Part shown: piece by piece, positions 1 through 5,493 of the stretch
Position numbering within the stretch: position 1 is the stretch's first letter
Layout: each line of letters starts with the position of its first letter
Assembly (NCBI GenBank): GCA_038203695.1
Contig: JBBRDQ010000260.1
Coordinates: 1-6,604, forward strand
Direction of reading: 5' to 3'
Length of the DNA stretch: 6,604 bases
From: M3007 sp038203695
GTDB taxonomy: Bacteria; Bacteroidota; Bacteroidia; Chitinophagales; Saprospiraceae
The notes under the pieces: generated by a model
What the model saw: the letters and a program-made list of their open reading frames with translations, nothing else
Databases searched by the model: none
What the model was told of the DNA's origin: nothing
Made by a program: the position numbers and the translations under genes

Positions 1-1062
1 AAAGTCTGGTCGGGAGGACTGTCGCTTAATACCCAGGGGACTGCGTTTGCCTATGGCGACGGGCAAGGCGGGGCAGGATCATTTAACATTACCAGCGGGA
101 AATATTACTCCTACAATTGGGAAGATGTGAACACCAGCAGCAATGCCAATGCCATCGTATTGGAAACTGACAACAGTCCGGTCAGTATCGTTGCCGTCTC
201 GGCCATGCCGGCCAATCCTATCTCGACGGATGTGGTGACGGTCAGTGTAAATTTGTCGGCAACCCCTTCCGCCCAGGAAAACATCTACTTGCGCTACAGC
301 ACGAATGGATTTTCCACGTATGGCACCCTGTTGACCGCTGCAACCGGATCTGGTACGAGCACGCAGACCTTTACGATCCCGGCACAGGCGGCCACTACTG
401 CCGTCAGCTATTACGCCTTCTCCACCACGCTGGCATCCGGGGCCTTGAGCGGCAATGCGTTCCTGACCGATCTGGCGACGCTTTTCTTTAATAATAATGG
501 CGGTGCCAACTATTCCTATACGGTATTGCCGATCGAATTGACCGCGTTTAAAGCATCGGTGAAGAACCAACAGGTTGAATTACAATGGAATACGGCGATG
601 GAAATCGAGAATGACCACTTCGACATTGAACGCAGCACGGACAGTCGCACCTGGAAAGCCGTGACAACAGTACCCGGCAATGGCACTACATATACCCCCC
701 AACAATATGTCTGGACGGATGCGAAGCCAGCTTCGGGGGTCAATTATTACCGGCTTCGGCAGGTAGATATGGATGGAAAATCAGCCCTTTCACCTGTCGT
801 GAAAGCAACCCTGGGTAGCCAATCTTCCGCATCGGTTTTTCCGAATCCGGTAGCAGGCAATACCTTATCGGTTTCTTTTGCGCAGGCTGATGAACAAGCG
901 GTACAAGTGCGTTTACGCGATGCGCAAGGTCGACTGTTGCGGACATGGGACCTCGAAAATACCGTAAATACGCAGTCCCTGGATATAAGCGGCATTGCGG
1001 CCGGGGTATTATTTTTGCAGGTACATGAAGAAACACCGATAAAAATAGTCAAGAATGAATAA
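1..1062 (+). CDS. T9SS-sorted secreted protein, 5'-truncated (C-terminal 353 residues)
   Basis: The frame is open from the first base, so the true start lies outside the window; the GTG at 127 is internal. The visible part has three blocks. Residues about 1-180 are Ser/Thr/Ala/Gly-rich and beta-type, resembling the Ig-like modules of secreted Bacteroidota enzymes, with no catalytic motif I can recognise. Residues about 178-270 are a fibronectin-III-like stalk beginning LPIELTAFKAS and containing YYRLRQVDMDGK. Residues about 279-353 are a type A Por/T9SS C-terminal sorting domain: it opens with VFPNP, has a central RDAQGRLL strand, then GVLFLQV, and ends on KIVKNE. From family knowledge, this domain takes the protein through the type IX system, after which it is normally cleaved and the cargo is released or attached to the cell surface. 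The enzymatic or adhesive domain would be upstream of the window, so the specific function is unknown. The stop is TAA at 1060-1062. Confidence 0.9.
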   Translation, partial: KVWSGGLSLNTQGTAFAYGDGQGGAGSFNITSGKYYSYNWEDVNTSSNANAIVLETDNSPVSIVAVSAMPANPISTDVVTVSVNLSATPSAQENIYLRYSTNGFSTYGTLLTAATGSGTSTQTFTIPAQAATTAVSYYAFSTTLASGALSGNAFLTDLATLFFNNNGGANYSYTVLPIELTAFKASVKNQQVELQWNTAMEIENDHFDIERSTDSRTWKAVTTVPGNGTTYTPQQYVWTDAKPASGVNYYRLRQVDMDGKSALSPVVKATLGSQSSASVFPNPVAGNTLSVSFAQADEQAVQVRLRDAQGRLLRTWDLENTVNTQSLDISGIAAGVLFLQVHEETPIKIVKNE

Positions 1063-1089
1063 TGAAGCGTGAAATGATTCACGCTTCAT
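1062..1089. terminator. Hairpin between convergent genes, candidate bidirectional terminator
   Basis: There is a perfect 12-bp inverted repeat: arm 1062-1073 (ATGAAGCGTGAA), loop ATGA (1074-1077), arm 1078-1089. It begins on the last base of the upstream stop codon and lies 3 bp before the stop of the opposite gene at 1093-1095, a typical place for a shared terminator. Neither side is followed by a convincing T run, so a canonical intrinsic terminator is not shown. It may act as an RNA 3'-end stabiliser or with another factor. Confidence 0.6.
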
Positions 1090-1092
1090 GAT

Positions 1093-1875
1093 TCACTGCG
1101 TTAAAAAACGGCGTAAACGCAATCCGGCACTGACTAAAACTGCGATCATACATCCCAGTGCGACCATAGCGACCAAATCTGAGCCGGCTTCGAGTGCGCC
1201 ATTCCTTTTTGAATAGATGCCGAAAAGTGCCCAGGCGACGGCCAGGCCGTGGCCAAGATTGTTGCGCCGGAATAACATATAAATAGCCAGTAATCCACCT
1301 ACTGCAATCATGATACTGGCCCAGACGGCCTCCGGAATGCCCCCACCATACCAACTAAACGAGATTAGTAAAGCGGTGACATTGGCGATCAGCGCAACGG
1401 TAATCCAGCCTTGGTACAGGCCAAATGGAACGTGCGCCAGCCATTTTTCCAGGGAACTGCTTGCAGATTCCCCTATTCCGAGTGCGCGGTTCAGCTCGGT
1501 CAGCATGTACAATAGATTGACCATGATGATCACTGAGACCAGTATTTGACCCCAGTGCCAGGCAAGGAGCCAACCGATATTCAGCAAACAGGTATACGCA
1601 AAAAGCCAGCCCGTTTTTTCCAGTATCGGCGCAATTTTCCGCTCCGCCGCTGTATTGAAAAGGGCCACCACCTGATAGACCACGAACACCAGCAGCCAGG
1701 TATAAATCACGCCCCATATCGCAAAGGTCAAACCGGCCGGCACAAACAGGTTGGGATATTCGGCCGATAATTCCGCCGGTGTTTTGCCGTTCAGCGGCAG
1801 GCTATTCGACAAATAATTGACAATTAATACCGCTGTAAAAGCAAGGAGATTGACAAAAACCAGAGAACGTTTCAT
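1093..1875 (-). CDS. TspO/MBR-like (tryptophan-rich sensory protein type) integral membrane protein
   Basis: A 260-residue, strongly hydrophobic protein with about seven or eight predicted membrane segments (roughly residues 5-22, 45-72, 86-104, 107-127, 149-172, 182-203, 208-223 and 233-251). It is rich in tryptophan (11 residues). The block FVPAGLTFAIWGVIYTWL (44-61) and the later VPFGLYQGWITVALIANV (149-166) are of the kind found in the long TspO/MBR-related proteins often annotated tryptophan-rich sensory protein. Classical TspO has five helices and about 160 residues, so this is an extended relative; porphyrin or cholesterol binding should not be assumed. The start at 1873-1875 gives a normal N-terminus (MKRS then a hydrophobic helix). 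No Shine-Dalgarno sequence is present; the leader consists of AT-rich heptamer repeats. It is last in the leftward gene series, 122 bp after ykgJ. Confidence 0.75.
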   Translation of the reverse strand: MKRSLVFVNLLAFTAVLIVNYLSNSLPLNGKTPAELSAEYPNLFVPAGLTFAIWGVIYTWLLVFVVYQVVALFNTAAERKIAPILEKTGWLFAYTCLLNIGWLLAWHWGQILVSVIIMVNLLYMLTELNRALGIGESASSSLEKWLAHVPFGLYQGWITVALIANVTALLISFSWYGGGIPEAVWASIMIAVGGLLAIYMLFRRNNLGHGLAVAWALFGIYSKRNGALEAGSDLVAMVALGCMIAVLVSAGLRLRRFLTQ

Positions 1876-1878
1876 GAT

Positions 1879-1934
1879 TTGATGATTAATGGATAATGAT
1901 TAATGATTAATGGTTAATGGTTAATGATTAATTG
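1879..1934 (+). repeat. Heptamer tandem array, left arm (consensus TTAATGR)
   Basis: Eight contiguous 7-bp units in strict register fill the 56 bp just upstream of the tspO start. From 1886 the units are TTAATGG, ATAATGA, TTAATGA, TTAATGG, TTAATGG, TTAATGA and TTAATTG, with a degenerate TTGATGA in front at 1879. It is the mirror partner of the array at 1968-2016. The units occupy the tspO 5' leader and leave no room for a standard ribosome binding site. Confidence 0.9.
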
Positions 1935-1967
1935 TAATGTGCATTTGTAGATAGTCCGGATGTTGAA

Positions 1968-2016
1968 CATTAACCGTTAATCATTAACCGTTAACCGTTA
2001 TACATTAACCATTAAT
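1968..2016 (-). repeat. Heptamer tandem array, right arm in inverted orientation (plus-strand consensus CRTTAAC)
   Basis: Seven 7-bp units in register: CATTAAC, CGTTAAT, CATTAAC, CGTTAAC, CGTTATA, CATTAAC and CATTAAT. This is the reverse complement of the left-arm unit, with some units carrying CG where the left arm has only CA or its equivalent. The array overlaps the last codons and stop of the ykgJ-family gene. A 34-bp non-repeat spacer (1934-1967) separates the paired parts of the two arms. Confidence 0.9.
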
Positions 2017-2507
2017 TCCATTCTTTCCAGGATTTCGAATACGGCTGGGCAAGTACGCACATTTTCCGCGTGCGTCCAGGAGCGGGAAGCAAAATTTGAT
2101 TTATCGGTATGGGGGAATCCACTGCAATCGCCGGGGCGAACGGGATAAATTCCACAGAAGCCATTGTCGGCTAAAAAAGGACAAGGCAATGTTTGCGTTT
2201 CCCAGTTTCCCTGCGCATTCTGCTGTAAGTACTGCGCTTTCAAATCATCTTCCGACAGGTGCAGGTACGCGCTGGCGCGGGTTATGTCTTTGGGTCGAAA
2301 TTGCGGTTTAAGGGTCCGGCAGCAATTGGCGCAGCGGGTGCAATTGATTTCACTAAACACGGCCGTGTGCACTGTTTTGGCCAGTTTATCTACTGGTTTC
2401 TGCGGTCTCAATTTGAGTATACGCAGAAAGCGGAAAGCGCGTTCGACCGCACTTTCCGCTTCTTGTATAGCTGTTTGCCAGCGTAGTATAATTTGCTCGT
2501 TATTCAT
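1998..2507 (-). CDS. YkgJ-family cysteine cluster (CxxCxxCC) protein
   Basis: A 169-residue protein with the family's spaced cysteines: C56-x2-C59-x2-C62-C63 in CTRCANCC, then C109 in LPCPFL, C118 in FCGIYPVRP, C128 in DCSGFP and a late C153. These eight cysteines suggest binding of zinc or an iron-sulfur cluster, as proposed for the CxxCxxCC family, but the biochemical role is not established. The N-terminal 40 residues are helical and charged. The ATG at 2505-2507 is preferred because the in-frame ATG nine bases upstream runs straight into TAG. The gene follows accC by 49 bp on the same strand and may be co-transcribed. Its last residues (about LMVNV) and its TAA stop are encoded by heptamer repeat units, so the native C-terminus may have been altered when the array arose. 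Confidence 0.88.
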   Translation of the reverse strand: MNNEQIILRWQTAIQEAESAVERAFRFLRILKLRPQKPVDKLAKTVHTAVFSEINCTRCANCCRTLKPQFRPKDITRASAYLHLSEDDLKAQYLQQNAQGNWETQTLPCPFLADNGFCGIYPVRPGDCSGFPHTDKSNFASRSWTHAENVRTCPAVFEILERMELMVNV

Positions 2508-2556
2508 CTATCGCATTAAAAATCACTGATTTACGAACAAACCATTCCTAAGCAAA

Positions 2557-3906
2557 TTAAAGTTCTACGCTTTTGAAATCCCAGATATTCAGGAAGTTGG
2601 TGGTAAAGTTGCCGTCCTGGAAATCCTTGTTGCGCATTAGCCGCTGGTGGAATGGGACGGTCGTTTTTACCCCTTCCACGATAAACTCATCCAGTGCGCG
2701 CTCCATTTTCAGAATGGCCTCATCGCGGGTACGTGCCCGGACGATGAGTTTGGCGATCATGGAATCGTAATATGGTGGAATGGTGTAACCGGCGTACACA
2801 TGCGTATCGACGCGCACACCGTGCCCTTTCGGCGAGTGGAACGAAGTGATCTTACCGGGACTTGGCCGGAAATCATTGAATGGGTCTTCCGCATTGATAC
2901 GGCATTCGATGGCGTGCATCTCCGGGAAATAGTTTTTACCGGAGATCGGATGACCGGCCGCCAGTTTGATCTGTTCCTTAATCAGGTCAAAATCAATTAC
3001 TTCCTCCGTCACGGTATGTTCCACCTGAATCCGCGTATTCATTTCCATAAAATAGAAATTGCGGTATTTATCGACTAGAAATTCAACCGTGCCGACGCCT
3101 TCATAGCTGATGGCATTGCAGGCTTTGATGGCGGCTTCGCCCATTTTCTCCCGCAATTCGGGCGTCATGAACGGCGAAGGTGATTCTTCGACCAGTTTCT
3201 GGTGCCGGCGCTGGATGGAGCAGTCGCGTTCTGACAGGTGACAAGCGCGGCCAAACTGGTCGCCGGCTACCTGAATTTCGATATGGCGGGGCTCCTCGAT
3301 GTATTTTTCCATATAAATACCGTCGTTCGAAAATGAGGCTTTGGCTTCCCGACGGGCGGTTTCCCACTGATTCTCAAACTCTTCCTCTTTCCAGACGATG
3401 CGCATGCCTTTACCACCGCCCCCGGCCGTAGCTTTCAAAATAATCGGATAGCCGATCTCTTGGGCGATTTTTTTACCGCTGGCTACGTCTTGGAGCAAGC
3501 CTTCCGAACCGGGTATACACGGAACATTTGCCTTGAGCATCGTTTCCTTGGCCGTGATCTTATCGCCCATAGCGCGAATCTGGGCCGGCGTTGGTCCGAT
3601 GAATTTCACCCCGTATTCCTGGCAAATTTCGGCAAAATTGGCATTTTCAGACAAAAATCCGTAGCCTGGGTGGATCGCGTCGGCGTTGGTAATTTCCACC
3701 GCCGCCATAATGCGCGGTACATTCAGGTAACTCTCCACCGAGGCTGGCGGGCCGATGCACACTGCTTCGTCGGCAAAACGAACATGCAGGCTGTCGCGGT
3801 CGGCCGTAGAGTACAGCGCAACCGTTTTAATGCCCATCTCCTTACAGGTACGAATGATGCGCAGGGCAATTTCCCCGCGATTCGCAATGAGTATTTTTTT
3901 AAACAT
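2557..3906 (-). CDS. accC: Acetyl-CoA carboxylase, biotin carboxylase subunit
   Basis: A full-length 449-residue protein that carboxylates the biotin of the carrier protein using ATP and bicarbonate, the first half-reaction of cytosolic acetyl-CoA carboxylase. The N-terminal biotin carboxylase domain starts FKKILIANRGEIA and contains HPGYGFLSEN (79-88). The ATP-grasp domain has K116 (GDK), K158 just before the glycine-rich loop AGGGGKGM (161-168), H208 in RHIEIQV, and the QRRHQK stretch at 232-237. The catalytic face is intact: E275, E288, N290, R292 and E296 in MEMNTRIQVEHTVTE, and R336 in ECRINAED, matching E. coli positions within one or two residues. The C-terminal domain ends normally. 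It follows accB by 87 bp. Propionyl-CoA carboxylase-type subunits are homologous, but the pairing with a separate short BCCP favours acetyl-CoA carboxylase. The carboxyltransferase genes are absent here. Confidence 0.96.
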   Translation of the reverse strand: MFKKILIANRGEIALRIIRTCKEMGIKTVALYSTADRDSLHVRFADEAVCIGPPASVESYLNVPRIMAAVEITNADAIHPGYGFLSENANFAEICQEYGVKFIGPTPAQIRAMGDKITAKETMLKANVPCIPGSEGLLQDVASGKKIAQEIGYPIILKATAGGGGKGMRIVWKEEEFENQWETARREAKASFSNDGIYMEKYIEEPRHIEIQVAGDQFGRACHLSERDCSIQRRHQKLVEESPSPFMTPELREKMGEAAIKACNAISYEGVGTVEFLVDKYRNFYFMEMNTRIQVEHTVTEEVIDFDLIKEQIKLAAGHPISGKNYFPEMHAIECRINAEDPFNDFRPSPGKITSFHSPKGHGVRVDTHVYAGYTIPPYYDSMIAKLIVRARTRDEAILKMERALDEFIVEGVKTTVPFHQRLMRNKDFQDGNFTTNFLNIWDFKSVEL

Positions 3907-3953
3907 CTTGGGTGCTGATTGTGAGTACGCAACTATGAATTTTGGTTGACAAT

Positions 3954-3992
3954 CAATGACTTATACTACCAGTCATTGTAATTCACAATTAC
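3954..3992. other. Small inverted repeats in the accB-accC gap
   Basis: The 87-bp gap holds an 8-bp inverted repeat, CAATGACT (3954-3961) and AGTCATTG (3971-3978), around a 9-nt loop. Next to it is GTAATT (3978-3983) with AATTAC (3987-3992), which would compete for the same bases. No T run follows, so these do not look like a terminator. They may be an RNA-processing or translation-modulating structure between the two subunit genes, or chance in AT-rich DNA. Confidence 0.35.
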
Positions 3993-3993
3993 T

Positions 3994-4494
3994 TCAGGAC
4001 GGATCAACGAGAAATAACGGCTGATCATACTCCACCGGTGTCGAATCTTCGACCAGCACTTTCATGATTTTACCCTTGATGTCGGATTCAATCTCGTTGA
4101 AAAGTTTCATGGCTTCGATGATACAAACTGTCTGACCGCTATCGACCGAATCGCCTATTTTGACGTACGGCCCTTTATCCGGGCCATTGCTGCGGTAAAA
4201 AGTGCCGACCATCGGTGACTTGATCGCAATGTAACGCGCTTCGTTGGCGTCACCACCGGCAGCGGGAACCGCATCGGTTTTGACTGGTGTCGCGGCGACC
4301 GGGGCGATGGCTACAGGCGGCGGTGGCGCGAAAACTGGTTGTGGCGTTGCCTGTACCAGGACCGGTACGCTTGCACCGTCGGCACTACCCTGGTTGCGGA
4401 TAGTGAGTTTAAAATCGCCTTCTTTCAGGCTGAATTCAGAGAGTTTGTGTTTACTCACCATCCGAATTAATTCTTGTATTTGGCTAAAATCCAT
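3994..4494 (-). CDS. accB: Acetyl-CoA carboxylase biotin carboxyl carrier protein (BCCP)
   Basis: A 166-residue protein that carries carboxybiotin between biotin carboxylase and carboxyltransferase. The N-terminal region (1-34, MDFSQIQELI onward) is the helical dimer/AccC-contact segment typical of BCCP. Residues about 38-82 are a Pro/Ala/Val-rich flexible linker. Residues about 88-164 form the biotinyl domain, including KSPMVGTFYRS with the protruding thumb that follows, and the biotinylation motif EAMKL with K130 as the modified lysine. Length and layout match E. coli AccB. Transcription order is efp, then this gene, then accC. A strong hairpin upstream (4528-4583) separates it from efp, so it either has its own promoter or depends on readthrough. 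I found no TAnnTTTG element in the 128-bp gap. Confidence 0.95.
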   Translation of the reverse strand: MDFSQIQELIRMVSKHKLSEFSLKEGDFKLTIRNQGSADGASVPVLVQATPQPVFAPPPPVAIAPVAATPVKTDAVPAAGGDANEARYIAIKSPMVGTFYRSNGPDKGPYVKIGDSVDSGQTVCIIEAMKLFNEIESDIKGKIMKVLVEDSTPVEYDQPLFLVDPS

Positions 4495-4519
4495 AGTCGA
4501 AGAAAGTTTTGCAGGTGCG

Positions 4520-4583
4520 AAAAAAGGGAAGGGGGAGTAAAGAAAAAATTTTTCCGCGAAAAATTTTCTCTTTCTCCCCCTTC
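4520..4583 (-). terminator. Long hairpin plus T run between efp and accB
   Basis: The arms 4528-4553 and 4559-4583 pair almost completely: a 10-bp block (GAAGGGGGAG with its complement), a one-base bulge at 4538, then 15 bp with one mismatch, closed by a 5-nt loop (4554-4558). Read leftward, in the direction of efp transcription, the stem is followed after CC by six T residues (plus-strand A run 4520-4525), as expected for an intrinsic terminator of efp. The plus-strand side is also T-rich after 4583, so it could work in both directions. If it terminates well, accBC is uncoupled from efp. Confidence 0.72.
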
Positions 4584-4622
4584 TATTGTTTTTTGAACTG
4601 ATTTTACGTTAAAAACGGGGCT

Positions 4623-5189
4623 TTACTTCTTCACCCGTTCCATGTATGCGCCCGTAGTCGTGTCGATCTTGATCAGATCGCCCTGTTCGCAGAACAACGG
4701 AACACGTACTTCGGCGCCGGTTTCTACCGTAGCGGGTTTCAGGGTGTTGGTAGCCGTATCGCCGCGCAAACCCGGTTCGCAATAGGTGATCTCCAGGACG
4801 ACGGAGGAAGGTAATTCGATGGAAAGCAGGGTCTCTTTCTGGGAATGAAAAAGCACGTCGACGATATCGCCCTCTTTCAGGAATTTACCATTGTCGATCA
4901 TATCTTCCGGCACCGAAATCTGATCGTAGGTTTCCTGGTTCATCAGCACGAAACCGCCGTCTTCCGGATAGAGGTATTGGAACTTGCGACGCTCCACGCG
5001 CACTTCCGTAATGGTGTGGCCACTTTGGAAGGTGTGCTCTACGACTCTGCCGGTCGTACTGCTTTTGAGTTTAGTCCACACTTTACCACTGCCGCGACCC
5101 ACCTGGAATTTCTGAAAATCAATGACTCTCTGAATATCGTTGAAAAGTTCGATGCAAAGGCCGTTGCGGATATCTGCCGTCGTTGCCAT
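4623..5189 (-). CDS. efp: Translation elongation factor P, arginine-tip variant
   Basis: A 188-residue, three-beta-barrel protein that binds between the P and E sites of the ribosome and promotes peptide bond formation at polyproline stalls. The N-terminal KOW-like domain begins MATTADIRNGL. The C-terminal EF-P signature is present as KPATVETGAEVRVPLF followed by CEQG (151-170), and the protein ends YMERVKK. The domain I loop that reaches the peptidyl-tRNA CCA end reads VGRGSGKVWTKLK (30-42). The tip residue is R32 (codon CGC), where E. coli has K34 and, from memory, many Bacteroidota have lysine. Arginine at this position is known from EarP-rhamnosylated EF-Ps and from Thermus thermophilus. 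The G-R-G-x-x-K-V pattern looks closer to the Thermus form as I recall it. No modification gene (earP, epmA, ymfI) is adjacent. The start is supported by the conserved N-terminus. Confidence 0.96.
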   Translation of the reverse strand: MATTADIRNGLCIELFNDIQRVIDFQKFQVGRGSGKVWTKLKSSTTGRVVEHTFQSGHTITEVRVERRKFQYLYPEDGGFVLMNQETYDQISVPEDMIDNGKFLKEGDIVDVLFHSQKETLLSIELPSSVVLEITYCEPGLRGDTATNTLKPATVETGAEVRVPLFCEQGDLIKIDTTTGAYMERVKK

Positions 5190-5259
5190 TTTATACTGTT
5201 GAGTTGTTGAAAATGTTTAATAATCAGCCAAGTAATGACCTGACTTTGTAAAAGGCCCG

Positions 5260-5293
5260 CAAAGGTATAAAACTCCCCGTTGAATTTTTCAAT
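5260..5293 (-). promoter_or_regulatory. Putative efp promoter, Bacteroidota sigma-70 type
   Basis: On the minus strand TACCTTTG (plus 5260-5267) is an exact match to the Bacteroidota -7 element TAnnTTTG. An ATTG (plus 5290-5293), one base off the TTTG -33 box, lies 22 bp upstream, slightly wider than usual. Transcription would start near 5253-5255, giving a leader of about 65 nt before the efp ATG. Confidence 0.6.
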
Positions 5294-5364
5294 TTCTAGG
5301 TGATAAAAAGACAGTGCGATTGGGGAGGGGTCGCAGCGTGAAAATGCCGAGGCATCCCTTTGAA

Positions 5365-5397
5365 TTTGTCAAATAGTAGCAAACCTATTTTATTTTG
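5365..5397 (+). promoter_or_regulatory. Weak promoter candidate for the FAS1 lipoprotein gene
   Basis: TTTG at 5365-5368 is followed after about 21 bp by TTATTTTG (5390-5397), a near match to TAnnTTTG. It would give a leader of roughly 90 nt that is A/T-rich and has no Shine-Dalgarno sequence. The match is imperfect and the region is AT-rich, so confidence is limited. Confidence 0.35.
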
Positions 5398-5493
5398 AAA
5401 CGGCACCAACAACCTTTTTACAGCCATTTCGTTGAACGTTTCTGTCATTTGCTACTTCAAAACTTAAACAATTTTAACAATTTCAACTTCATC

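Larger units (their letters stand above)
5190..5493. other. Divergent intergenic region between efp and the FAS1 lipoprotein gene
   Basis: These 304 bp hold no gene that I can support. They contain the efp promoter candidate (5260-5293, leftward), a weaker candidate for the fasciclin gene (5365-5397, rightward) and AT-rich, Shine-Dalgarno-less leaders for both genes. Small dyads are present: TTGAA-TTT-TTCAA (5280-5292) at the efp -33 region, ATGCC-GA-GGCAT (5344-5355), and TTTGA-N5-TCAAA (5359-5373) over the fasciclin -33 candidate. Any of these could be an operator, but they are short enough to occur by chance. Confidence 0.6.

Noticed and set aside
127..129. GTG start for the T9SS protein
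   Set aside because: The same frame is open back to base 1 with a similar amino acid composition and domain character, so the gene is truncated by the window edge.
79..570. Minus-strand open frame within the T9SS gene
   Set aside because: It is antisense to a frame with clear domain content; the translated Arg/Gly-rich sequence resembles no family.
1879..2016. CRISPR array
   Set aside because: The units are 7 bp, contiguous and without unique spacers between them, and the two halves are inverted relative to each other; no cas gene is present.
2520..2532. AAATCA-C-TGATTT palindrome upstream of ykgJ as an operator
   Set aside because: It is a short 6-bp dyad in AT-rich DNA with no second copy or known matching site; chance is the simpler explanation.
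2647..3918. Long plus-strand open frames opposite accC
   Set aside because: They lie antisense to a fully conserved gene, show no recognisable domain and follow from its codon composition.
4244..4540. Plus-strand open frame opposite accB
   Set aside because: Its low-complexity Ala/Gly/Thr sequence is the antisense image of the Pro/Ala linker of BCCP.
5395..5493. N-terminal extension of the FAS1 protein starting at a TTG
   Set aside because: The added residues are Asn/Phe-rich AT leader and would place the lipoprotein signal peptide internally; the ATG at 5494 gives a proper signal and lipobox.
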